10,890 nt of DNA, from the NCBI GenBank assembly GCA_964611585.1, contig CAZTAK010000073.1, forward strand, positions 1 through 10,890. The letters run 5' to 3'. Under the pieces are notes generated by a model. It ran no database searches. It saw only the letters and a list, made by a program, of their open reading frames with translations, and had not been told where the DNA came from. The translations under genes and the position numbers were made by a program. Positions 1-6,981 of this stretch are shown in pieces. Numbering within the stretch: position 1 is the stretch's first letter; each line of letters starts with the position of its first letter. The stretch is from CAZTAK01 sp964611585 (lineage in GTDB: Bacteria > Pseudomonadota > Alphaproteobacteria > SHVP01).

Positions 1-240
1 GTCATCGAATCGCGCGGCATTCCAGTGCCCTTCCCACTGGCATTCGGCGATAATTTTGTCAGCCGCGCTTTGTTGGTGGTAAATCAGGGGTTGATTCGGT
101 TTTGGAAATCGATGTTCGCCTACCAGATTTTTATCGTCGTCCAGGCGCGGCCGACGCTTGAGGTCCTGCTCGGTTCGGCCACCGAAGAATCGGACTTGCG
201 CTCTCGCGTGGTTGGGGAGGTCGGTTCTAAAAGCGCTTGA
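1..240 (+). CDS. Class I SAM-dependent methyltransferase, C-terminal fragment
   Basis: An open frame enters from the left edge (codon 1 at base 1) and ends at TGA 238-240, giving 79 residues without a start codon of its own that is needed. The tail has a pattern I recognise from the C-terminus of small type-11/12 methyltransferases of glycan and lipid clusters: a GIPVPFPLAFGDNF segment near the left edge, then FWKSMFAYQIFIVVQARPT, and a final LLGSATEES. The SAM-binding glycine motif would lie upstream of the window and cannot be checked, so the substrate is unknown. By context it could methylate a sugar of the polysaccharide or its lipid carrier (inference). The internal ATG at base 25 is not a credible start because homology continues before it. 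The gene converges on the oxygenase gene and their 3' ends overlap by 14 bases. Confidence 0.75.
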   Translation, partial: VIESRGIPVPFPLAFGDNFVSRALLVVNQGLIRFWKSMFAYQIFIVVQARPTLEVLLGSATEESDLRSRVVGEVGSKSA

Positions 241-1051
241 GGATACGGTGGATCGCGCCGTCGCCGAGCCCGGCGTAGCGTTTCAGGAAGGAATAGACGC
301 GCAACGCCAGCCGGTCCGCCGCGACGAGCCCGTGCTTCCAGAACGGTTCGTCCGGGCGGGCTCGATAATGCGTCGGGCGCAGCCGTTGCGGCGCCCCTTC
401 ATCCCGAAAGTAGTATAAAGCCAAGGATTTACGGCTCCTATCATCGGGACAAGTCAAGGGCGACGGATGGCCGTGATAGGAGCCCGGCACCGTATGGAAG
501 ATGACGCAACGGTTAAAGGTCGGCGCGACCGTGTGAACCTTCTTCTCCATGTTTGCGTCCCAGAGTTCGAGCGCGCCGCCATACGCGTCGTCCCATTCCC
601 GGTTCAGATAGAGCAATAGGTTGAGCTGCCGGCTCCAGTTCCGATGCGTCGTGTGGGCGAGGAAATCCACATGCACGTTGAGGAAGCCGCCACGTTCGAT
701 CTTATGTAGCCCGCCGCCATCGAGGTCGGGATCGGAAATCAGCGCTTCAATACCGGTTACGTTTTCAAGCCAATCGATAAACGCCTGCGAAGACAGGGCC
801 GCCACGATCTCCCGCGTGCGCGGCCCCATTTTTTCGAGCTGTGTCACGCCGAGCTTACGTTCGTTGTAGTGGACGTAATGGCCCCAGCCGCCCGACTCGG
901 ACGGCCTCTCGAATTCGTCGAGTAGCGCGTCGCAGGCCTCGACAGTCAGGAAATCGTCTATGACGATATGTGGAAAGGGCACCGCGTCGGCGAAGGAGGC
1001 GGTCTGTTCCGCGGCGTTTTTTGCCAAGCAGTCAATGTCGAGGATGCGCAT
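227..1051 (-). CDS. 2-oxoglutarate/Fe(II)-dependent oxygenase (prolyl-4-hydroxylase-like fold)
   Basis: The protein has 274 residues and is read from ATG 1051-1049 to TAG. The central part carries the non-haem iron facial triad of the 2OG-Fe(II) dioxygenases: HVD at residues 127-129 (H127, D129) after a GGFLNV strand, and a distal histidine in SYHGHP (H193, less likely H195). About 14 residues later SRKSLALYYF places R207 where the 2-oxoglutarate carboxylate is bound. The N-terminal PFPHIVIDDFL segment (25-35) is typical of the Tpa1/prolyl-hydroxylase-like group. No signal peptide is evident, so it should be cytoplasmic. Such enzymes hydroxylate amino-acid side chains, lipids or sugars; the substrate cannot be read from sequence. 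It is last in the rml operon, 59 nt after the GT-C gene, which suggests a tailoring role on the glycan or its carrier (inference). No strong ribosome-binding site is seen before the start. Confidence 0.8.
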   Translation of the reverse strand: MRILDIDCLAKNAAEQTASFADAVPFPHIVIDDFLTVEACDALLDEFERPSESGGWGHYVHYNERKLGVTQLEKMGPRTREIVAALSSQAFIDWLENVTGIEALISDPDLDGGGLHKIERGGFLNVHVDFLAHTTHRNWSRQLNLLLYLNREWDDAYGGALELWDANMEKKVHTVAPTFNRCVIFHTVPGSYHGHPSPLTCPDDRSRKSLALYYFRDEGAPQRLRPTHYRARPDEPFWKHGLVAADRLALRVYSFLKRYAGLGDGAIHRILKRF

Positions 1052-1110
1052 GGGGCGGGAATATCAGGTTCGCGCAACTTCGGCAATTGGTCGTGTTGCC
1101 GTGGGGGTTT

Positions 1111-2529
1111 CTAACGGCTTCGGAACAGCCGGACGAGTTGGTCGAAACCGCTGATCGTCAAAAACATCAACATCGGTTCGATAGCGACCCGGTAACGCGA
1201 ATTGCCGACGAAGACGTGGATGAACGCAAAATAAAGAACGGTGCCCGTGATGATCAGCAGCAGGCCCCAGCGCACATCGCGGCATAGCGAAAGTACGCCA
1301 ACCAGACCGATCAATCGAGTTAGTACCGTAAACCCTATCGCGATCACACTGAAGACCAGCCCCGACGGTGGCACATCGTCGAAGAGCCGCGTGATCAGCG
1401 GCCAGAGATCGTCCTGTGCGCTGGTGAACCAGGCGATGGAAACCGACTCCGCGCCGATATCGAACAGATTGTGCCAATTGCCGGCTCCGCCGGCGAAATA
1501 GAACTGCGCCTGAGAGCGGAACAGCGCCTTGGCGAAATCGGCCACCGGATAAGACAGAAGAACTGCGATCCCTTCATCGGCCAGTGCCCGGTGGCGCTTG
1601 GCGCGGTCGAGCGATTTCCAGCCTTCGCCCTGGCCGGCGATAAAGTCGTACTCCGCACCGCCTGGTGACGTGAGGTGCGCCTCGGCCTCGTGATAGGACC
1701 GGCCCGATGATTGGGCCTCGATCATGACAACTTGATCCCAGACATAGCGGTACTTGCCTTCGCTGTCCGAGAGGGCGAGCCCGTGGCCTTGCGATGCGAC
1801 CAGGGTGACCCAGGGGGCGACGACGATGAGCGCGATCGCCAGGGAACATACGCCCTGAATCGCGCCCCGTTTCCAGGACTGCGCGCCGCCGATCAAGCTG
1901 AGCAGCGGGAAAAGTACCGGCAAAGTCAGCAACAGGAATTGTGCCGTCGGGCGGGTCAGGCAGGCCAGCGCGACGGCAAGGCCGGTGAGCAGCGCGAACC
2001 GCCATTGCCCGCGATTTCGCAGATATTTCGCGGCGGCCCAGAAGGCGAGCGCCGTGAAGGCGAGAAACAGGATTTCGCTTTGCACGAACTGCGCGGAAGA
2101 CAGTACATTTGGATTGAATAGCAGCAAGGCGAACCCGAAATTTTCCCAACCCGGCGTCCAGTCGCGCACGAGATCGCGAAACAGCAATCCGATGAGTAGG
2201 AGCAGCACGATTTGCGCCACGGCAATTGCTGCGGGCGACGGTCCGCCCACCGCCGTCATCGCGGCGGCGGCGAAAAGCGGATAGAGCGGCGGGCGATAGG
2301 TGTCGATCCTCGACGGATCGTCGAGCGCGACGAATCCGCCATGCTCCAGCAGTGCCAAAGCGGGTCGGTACCAGGAATCGCCATCCGCGGCCTTGAGGAG
2401 GCGTGTGTCCGGAGTGGTATAAATCCAGATGAGCGCATTTGCGATCAGGTAGAGCGCCATGACCGCGATCAAACCACCGCGTCGCGACGTGTCACGCGGA
2501 CTTGCTGCGGCGTGTGGTTGGAGGGTCAT
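1111..2529 (-). CDS. GT-C fold membrane glycosyltransferase (GT39/PMT/ArnT-like)
   Basis: The protein has 472 residues, with about 10-12 hydrophobic segments. The first is at 20-38 (LIAVMALYLIANALIWIY). The loop after it holds an acidic AADGDSWY motif (D49, D51) and then TYRPPLYPLF (78-87). This is the arrangement of GT-C enzymes that use polyprenyl-phosphate sugars, where the first periplasmic loop carries the catalytic aspartate. LTRP (191-194) and a C-terminal NSRYRVAIEPMLMFL (443-457) also fit the family. The start ATG (2529-2527) overlaps the rmlD stop in ATGA, so translation is probably coupled. The open frame continues 141 codons further upstream, but that part is an out-of-frame reading of rmlD. 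The likely role is transfer of a sugar from a lipid-phosphate donor on the periplasmic side. The rml linkage makes rhamnose glycan a natural acceptor, but the donor itself is not known. Confidence 0.82.
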   Translation of the reverse strand: MTLQPHAAASPRDTSRRGGLIAVMALYLIANALIWIYTTPDTRLLKAADGDSWYRPALALLEHGGFVALDDPSRIDTYRPPLYPLFAAAAMTAVGGPSPAAIAVAQIVLLLLIGLLFRDLVRDWTPGWENFGFALLLFNPNVLSSAQFVQSEILFLAFTALAFWAAAKYLRNRGQWRFALLTGLAVALACLTRPTAQFLLLTLPVLFPLLSLIGGAQSWKRGAIQGVCSLAIALIVVAPWVTLVASQGHGLALSDSEGKYRYVWDQVVMIEAQSSGRSYHEAEAHLTSPGGAEYDFIAGQGEGWKSLDRAKRHRALADEGIAVLLSYPVADFAKALFRSQAQFYFAGGAGNWHNLFDIGAESVSIAWFTSAQDDLWPLITRLFDDVPPSGLVFSVIAIGFTVLTRLIGLVGVLSLCRDVRWGLLLIITGTVLYFAFIHVFVGNSRYRVAIEPMLMFLTISGFDQLVRLFRSR

Positions 2530-3428
2530 GATGCGCCATCGCGCTGTGCGATCTCGTCGAGAACCGGGTCGAGCGCATTGCGCCAATGAGGCGCTCGAAT
2601 TCGGAAATCGCGGCGCAGCCTGTCGAGATTGAAGACCGAATAGTTCGGGCGCGCGGCTGGTGTCGGGTAGGCGCTGGACGGTATTGGCGCGATATCCTCG
2701 ACGGCAAATGCGAGTGACCGCTCTCGGGCACCGTCGACGATCGCCGTTGCGAAGCCGTGCCAGCTTGTCTCGCCGGCCGGCGCGGCATGTAGTACGCCGT
2801 CGCGGGATCCTGTGAATAGTTTCCTGTCGTTGAATTGTCTGATGATCTCCGTCGAGATTTTCGCGAGCCACCAGGCCGGCGTCGGTGCGCCGATCTGGTC
2901 GTCGACGATCTGCAGGGCGTTGCGCTCGCGCGCGAGGCGCAAGATCGTGCACAGGAAATTGGCCCCTTGCCCGTCGTAGAGCCAGCTTGTCCGAACGATC
3001 AGATGTGCTGCGCCCGAGTTGGCGATCGCGATCTCGCCTGCGCGTTTCGTCTCGCCATAGGCGTTGATCGGGTCGGTCGGGTCGCTCTCACGCAGCGGTG
3101 CGTGACCCCTGCCATCGAACACATAGTCGGTGGAATAATGCAGCAATGCGGCACCGTGAGCCGCGGCCCACTCAGCCATCAGTTCGGGTGCCCGGGCGTT
3201 CACCGCGAACGCCGTTTCCCGTTCGTTCTCCGCCCGATCGACCGCTGTGTACGCGGCTGCGTTGATAATCAGACCGGGCTGCAACGCCTCAAGCGTCTGG
3301 TGTATCGAATTTTCCTTCTGGAGGTCGAAGGATTGGCGGGGTGGCGCGAAGACTTCGCCGAGCGGCGGCAGGATTGCCGCCAGCGCGCGTCCTAGTTGCC
3401 CGGTGACGCCCGACAACAGAATTCGCAT
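2526..3428 (-). CDS. rmlD: dTDP-4-dehydrorhamnose reductase
   Basis: This is the last step of dTDP-L-rhamnose synthesis: NAD(P)H-dependent reduction of the 4-keto group to give dTDP-L-rhamnose. The 300-residue length is normal for the family. Visible features are the Rossmann motif GVTGQLG (7-13), NAAAYTAVDRAE (56-67), HYSTDYVFDG (97-106) with T100, and the catalytic Y124 and K128 in NAYGETK. DDQIGAPTPAWWLA (176-189) and TPAARPNYS (256-264) are conserved in RmlD. The frame is open upstream to 3521, but the start at ATG 3428-3426 gives the typical MRILLSGVTGQLG N-terminus and overlaps the rmlC stop by one base (TGATG). A GAG-containing stretch lies just before it. The stop overlaps the start of the GT-C gene (ATGA). 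Assignment is secure. Confidence 0.95.
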   Translation of the reverse strand: MRILLSGVTGQLGRALAAILPPLGEVFAPPRQSFDLQKENSIHQTLEALQPGLIINAAAYTAVDRAENERETAFAVNARAPELMAEWAAAHGAALLHYSTDYVFDGRGHAPLRESDPTDPINAYGETKRAGEIAIANSGAAHLIVRTSWLYDGQGANFLCTILRLARERNALQIVDDQIGAPTPAWWLAKISTEIIRQFNDRKLFTGSRDGVLHAAPAGETSWHGFATAIVDGARERSLAFAVEDIAPIPSSAYPTPAARPNYSVFNLDRLRRDFRIRAPHWRNALDPVLDEIAQRDGAS

Positions 3429-3982
3429 CAAGCTTGCTCGAACAGGGGCAGGATCGGCGCGTCGCTGAGCAACGGCGCGGACCGGTCCCGGTCGGAAAGA
3501 AGCGGTTCCCGGACGGGCCAATCGATCCCGATCTCGGGATCGTCGAAGCGAATAGCGTGTTCATCCGCGGGTCGGTAGGGCGCGGTGCATTTGTAAATAA
3601 AATCGGCCGAATCGCTGACCACGCAGAAGCCATGGGCGAAACCGGGCGGCACCCATAATTGCCGGTGGTTCTCCGCCGACAGGATCTCGCCCGCCCATTG
3701 TCCGAAGGTGTCGCTGCCGCGCCTGATGTCGACGGCGACGTCGAAGACCGCCCCGGCAATGACCTGCACCAGTTTCCCCTGTGCGCCGGGTTCCTGGTAA
3801 TGCAAACCGCGCAGCACGCCTTTGCCGGATCTGGACAGGTTGTCCTGCACGAACGGGCCTGGAATACCGGCGGCGACGTAGTTTTCCTGGCGCCAGATCT
3901 CTTGAAAAAATCCACGCGAATCGCCGAACACGTCCGGTTCGACGAGCAGCACTTCCGACAACGTCGTTTCGACAATTCGCAT
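3428..3982 (-). CDS. rmlC: dTDP-4-dehydrorhamnose 3,5-epimerase
   Basis: This is the third step of the pathway: double epimerisation at C3 and C5 of dTDP-4-keto-6-deoxy-glucose. The protein has 184 residues, the usual size for this cupin-fold dimer. Visible signatures are FGDSRGFFQEIW (19-30), QDNLSRSGKGVLRGLHYQ (46-63) with catalytic H61, WVPPGFAHGF (110-119) and FIYKCT (128-133) with catalytic Y130, followed by the WP of the C-terminal part (155-156). The start ATG 3982-3980 lies 4 nt after the rmlA stop, and its own stop shares one base with the rmlD start. Assignment is secure. Confidence 0.96.
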   Translation of the reverse strand: MRIVETTLSEVLLVEPDVFGDSRGFFQEIWRQENYVAAGIPGPFVQDNLSRSGKGVLRGLHYQEPGAQGKLVQVIAGAVFDVAVDIRRGSDTFGQWAGEILSAENHRQLWVPPGFAHGFCVVSDSADFIYKCTAPYRPADEHAIRFDDPEIGIDWPVREPLLSDRDRSAPLLSDAPILPLFEQA

Positions 3983-3986
3983 TGGG

Positions 3987-4859
3987 CTACGATCCGCGTT
4001 CGATCAGGTCCAACAGGTACTGCCCATAGCCGCACTGCGCCATCGGCCGGGCCAGCTGCGCCACCTGCGCTTCGTCGATCCAGCCTTGCCGCCAGGCGAT
4101 TTCTTCCAGGCAGGCGATCTTCAGCCCCTGCCGCCGTTCGATCGTGGCGATATAGTTGCTCGCATCGAGCAGCGAATCGTGCGTTCCCGTATCGAACCAG
4201 GCGTAGCCTCGGCTCAGCGATTCGACGCTCAGATCACCGCGTTGCAAATAAGCATTGTTGACGTCCGTGATCTCGATTTCGCCGCGGGCGGAAGGGGTAA
4301 GGCCGTATGCGATGTCGACGACATCGGAGTCGTAGAAATACAATCCGGTCACCGCCAGGTTCGATTTCGGCTGCTCGGGTTTTTCCTCGATCGCGACGGC
4401 GCGCAGATCGGCGTCGATTTCCACCACGCCGTAGCGCTGCGGATCGTTTACCGCATGGGCGAAGATCGTTGCCCCGGCCTCGGGAATGGCAGATAGGCGC
4501 CGCGATAGTCCCTCGCCGTAGAAGATGTTGTCACCGAGGACCAACGCCACCGGATCCTTGTCAATAAAGCCCGCACCGACCCGGAATGCGTCGGCGATGC
4601 CCTTCGGTTCCGCCTGAGTGGCATATTTGAACGAAACGCCAAGATCCTTGCCGTCGCCCAACAGGGCTTCGAAAGACGGCAGATGCTCCGGCGTCGAGAT
4701 GACCAGCACGTCCCGGATCCCGGCGAGCAGCAGGACCGACAGGGAGTAATAGACCAGCGGTTTGTCGTAGACCGGCATCATCTGTTTGCTGATACCGCGC
4801 GTCAGCGGATAAAGACGGCTCCCCGTGCCGCCGGCGAGAACGATTCCCTTGCGCGCCAT
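3987..4859 (-). CDS. rmlA: Glucose-1-phosphate thymidylyltransferase
   Basis: This enzyme catalyses the committed first step, dTTP + glucose-1-phosphate to dTDP-glucose + PPi. The protein has 290 residues, standard for the short RmlA type. The nucleotide-binding signature LAGGTGSRLYPLT occupies residues 8-20, followed by SKQMMPVYDKPLVYYSL (24-40) with K25. Other conserved parts are QAEPKGIADAF (82-92), LGDNIFYG (108-115, with the metal-binding D110), EEKP (158-161), GEIEITDVNN (193-202) and WFDTGTHDSLLDAS (221-234). ATG 4859-4857 gives the canonical MxRKGIVLAGGTG start. It lies 7 nt after rmlB and 4 nt before rmlC, so it is surely co-transcribed with them. This enzyme is normally inhibited by dTDP-rhamnose (known for the family). 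Confidence 0.96.
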   Translation of the reverse strand: MARKGIVLAGGTGSRLYPLTRGISKQMMPVYDKPLVYYSLSVLLLAGIRDVLVISTPEHLPSFEALLGDGKDLGVSFKYATQAEPKGIADAFRVGAGFIDKDPVALVLGDNIFYGEGLSRRLSAIPEAGATIFAHAVNDPQRYGVVEIDADLRAVAIEEKPEQPKSNLAVTGLYFYDSDVVDIAYGLTPSARGEIEITDVNNAYLQRGDLSVESLSRGYAWFDTGTHDSLLDASNYIATIERRQGLKIACLEEIAWRQGWIDEAQVAQLARPMAQCGYGQYLLDLIERGS

Positions 4860-4866
4860 GGCCGTG

Positions 4867-5922
4867 CTACCCGGCTACCTGGATCGTGAGACCCAACCGT
4901 TCGCCGCGATAGCTCCCGTCCTGGATTCGCCGCCACCAATCTTCGTTTTCCAGGTACCAGCGCACGGTTCGGGCGAGGCCATCTTCGATGGCGATCGTGG
5001 GCCGCCAGCAGAGTTCGTCCGCGATCTTGGTCGTGTCGAGCGCGTAACGGCGATCATGACCCGGCCGGTCCGCGACATGCGTAATCAACGATTCTCGCTT
5101 GGCCGGTTCCGGCCGCAATTTGTCGACAACCGCACAGAGGCGTCGGGTGATTTCGATATTGGGCATGCCGGCGCCACCGCCGATATTGTAGATTTCGCCC
5201 GGAATTCCCCGCGCTAGCACCGTTTCGATCGCAGCGCAATTGTCCGATACATGGATCCATTCGCGGACTTGCGCACCATCGCCGTATACGGGCAGCGGTT
5301 TCGAGGCCACGGCATTGAGAATCATCAAGGGAATCAATTTTTCCGGAAATTGATAGGGCCCGTAATTGTTCGACGACCGGGTTACCAGGGCCTGCAATCC
5401 ATAGGTCTGGAAGAAAGCTCGAACCAAATGGTCCGCCGCCGCTTTCGAGGCCGCATAGGGAGAATTCGGCGCCAGCAAACTCGCTTCGCGCGATGTGCCG
5501 TCTGCGACCGATCCGTAAACTTCATCGGTTGAAATTTGCAGGAAACGGAAATCCGCGGGGGCGCCGCCGTCGCAATAGGCGCGCGCCGCTTCGAGCAGTT
5601 CGAAGACCCCGTTAATGTTGGTCTCAATGAAGGCGCCCGGACCGTCGATCGACCGGTCAACATGGCTTTCGGCGGCAAAATTGACAATTGCGTGCGGACG
5701 ATGATCGGTCAGAATCTTGCTGACCAGCGGCCGGTCATTTATCGATCCGTGCACGAAGAGGTGCGACTCATCGCTGTCCACGGCCGACAGGGTCGACCGA
5801 TCCCCGGCATAGGTAAGGGCGTCCAGCGTTACGACTCGCGTGCCTGCTGCGACGGCTCGCCGCACGAATTCCGACCCGACAAATCCGGCGCCACCGGTTA
5901 CAAGTATGGTTCGTTCCGCCAT
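4867..5922 (-). CDS. rmlB: dTDP-glucose 4,6-dehydratase
   Basis: This is the second pathway step: NAD+-dependent conversion of dTDP-glucose to dTDP-4-keto-6-deoxy-glucose. It is an extended short-chain dehydrogenase of 351 residues. The Rossmann motif GGAGFVG is at 10-16, NFAAESHVDRSI at 81-92, and the catalytic triad region STDEVYGS at 131-138 (T132, D133, E134). The Y-K pair is in PYAASKAA (Y156, K160). NNYGPYQFPEKLIPL (185-199) and RPGHDRRYA (286-294) are diagnostic of RmlB. The frame runs open to a GTG at 5997, but ATG 5922-5920 starts directly before the first beta strand as in other RmlB proteins, so it is preferred. No strong ribosome-binding site is seen. It is the first gene of the minus-strand operon. 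Confidence 0.95.
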   Translation of the reverse strand: MAERTILVTGGAGFVGSEFVRRAVAAGTRVVTLDALTYAGDRSTLSAVDSDESHLFVHGSINDRPLVSKILTDHRPHAIVNFAAESHVDRSIDGPGAFIETNINGVFELLEAARAYCDGGAPADFRFLQISTDEVYGSVADGTSREASLLAPNSPYAASKAAADHLVRAFFQTYGLQALVTRSSNNYGPYQFPEKLIPLMILNAVASKPLPVYGDGAQVREWIHVSDNCAAIETVLARGIPGEIYNIGGGAGMPNIEITRRLCAVVDKLRPEPAKRESLITHVADRPGHDRRYALDTTKIADELCWRPTIAIEDGLARTVRWYLENEDWWRRIQDGSYRGERLGLTIQVAG

Positions 5923-5959
5923 ACGATCTAAGGCATTGTCCCCATTGATGACGGGTGCA

Positions 5960-5988
5960 CTAATATCAGCCCTGCATTGTGTCTGCAA
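5960..5988 (-). promoter_or_regulatory. Possible sigma70-type promoter for the rml operon
   Basis: In the divergent spacer (5923-6021), the minus strand reads TTGCAG (5988-5983), a 17-nt spacer, and TATTAG (5965-5960). A TG one base before the -10 gives an extended -10 element. Transcription would start near 5953, leaving a leader of about 30 nt before rmlB. The -35 matches the consensus at only three bases, so this is a by-eye proposal. The opposite strand has a weaker pair (TTGTCC at 5936-5941 and TAATAT at 5961-5966, 19-nt spacing) that could serve the gene at 6022. Confidence 0.3.
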
Positions 5989-6021
5989 CGCAACCACGAT
6001 ACGCCGATTCGAGACTGACGT

Positions 6022-6981
6022 TTGCTAAAGATTATCTTGAAGATCGTCATATCGGCCGTCCTGATCGGCTGGTTGCTGCACGGAATCGATGCCGTCGCGC
6101 TCGGTAAGAGTCTTTCACAGGCATCGTTTCCGGTGCTGGGCCTGGTGTTCGTGGTTCTGTTCGCCTTGTCGGCGCTGCAGGCGTGGCGCTGGGTCATCGT
6201 GGCGCGCGCCATGGCGGTCGTCCTGCCATTCTCGGCCGCTTGGAGCATCGTTCTGGTCGGTCTTTTCTTCAACCAGGCCCTGCCGTCGTCGATCGGCGGC
6301 GACGCGGCACGCGTCTGGCGGCTGCGCCGCGCCGGCGTCCGCGTCGGATTGTCCATCCGCACCGTCGTGCTTGACCGGCTCGTCGCGCTCTTGGCCTTGC
6401 TTGTCATCGCGACGGCGGGATTGCCCGCGTTGATGTCTTGGATCGCCGATCAGCCGCTGCGCTGGGCCGTACCGCTCTTGCTTGCCTGCGGTTTCTCCGG
6501 CTTCGGTTGCCTGCTTTTGATCGATACGCCGTTGCTGCGGTCCCTTTTCGGCAAGATTCGGACCGACGAGGTGGTCGCGTTGGGACGTGGCGCGCACGGC
6601 GTGTTCCTTCGACCACCCTGTATTCTTCCCGCCCTGGGCCTATCGCTCTTGATCCATGCGGTTGTGTGCGCGTCGGTGTTTCTGATCGGTGTGGATTTGG
6701 GGGCGGATTTGACATTCTGGCAGATGCTTGTGTTGTTTCCACCGGTTCTGCTGCTTTCGATGGTACCGTTTTCAGTCGCGGGCTGGGGGGTTCGCGAAGG
6801 CGCCATGATTACGGCGCTCGGCTTGATCGGCGTGCCGCCGGCGGTCGCTTTCTCCGTTTCCGTACTATATGGGATCGTGATGGTGGCGGTGGGTCTCACC
6901 GGTGGCGCCGTGTGGCTCGCGACCGGTCGACAGCGGCCCAAAGTGGAAGCGCCTATCGAGGCGCCGCCAGCGTCTCGGTAA
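6022..6981 (+). CDS. Lysylphosphatidylglycerol synthase TM-domain family membrane protein (UPF0104/YbhN-like)
   Basis: The protein has 319 residues and is almost wholly membrane-embedded, with about 8 hydrophobic segments (for example 5-20, 37-52, 72-84, 117-134, 150-168, 203-222, 235-249, 276-300). Family signatures are clear: FFNQALPSSIGGDAARVW (82-99) and the second-half motif PFSVAGWGVREGA (249-261). It lacks the soluble aminoacyl-transfer domain of MprF, so it should not be a lysyl-PG synthase. Related stand-alone proteins occur near glycan and hopanoid genes and are thought to move or handle lipids, but their activity is poorly known. An in-frame TGA at 6016-6018 rules out an upstream start. 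The first usable codon is TTG at 6022, with a weak GAG about 8 nt before it. The 3' end overlaps the convergent hydrolase gene by 29 bases. Confidence 0.82.
   Translation: MLKIILKIVISAVLIGWLLHGIDAVALGKSLSQASFPVLGLVFVVLFALSALQAWRWVIVARAMAVVLPFSAAWSIVLVGLFFNQALPSSIGGDAARVWRLRRAGVRVGLSIRTVVLDRLVALLALLVIATAGLPALMSWIADQPLRWAVPLLLACGFSGFGCLLLIDTPLLRSLFGKIRTDEVVALGRGAHGVFLRPPCILPALGLSLLIHAVVCASVFLIGVDLGADLTFWQMLVLFPPVLLLSMVPFSVAGWGVREGAMITALGLIGVPPAVAFSVSVLYGIVMVAVGLTGGAVWLATGRQRPKVEAPIEAPPASR

Noticed and set aside
2530..2952. Upstream extension of the GT-C frame giving a 613-residue protein
   Set aside because: The extra 141 codons lie entirely within rmlD in another frame, are rich in Arg, and show no membrane or domain pattern. 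The ATGA overlap at 2526-2529 is the natural start.
3429..3521. Upstream extension of rmlD by 31 codons
   Set aside because: It lies within rmlC and precedes a canonical MRILLSGVTGQLG start that overlaps the rmlC stop by one base.
3289..4035. Minus-strand 248-codon frame across rmlC
   Set aside because: It is an out-of-frame reading of rmlC; the epimerase frame carries all family motifs.
5923..5997. GTG start for rmlB at 5997
   Set aside because: It would add 25 residues before the Rossmann strand, unlike RmlB proteins, and would cover the likely promoter.
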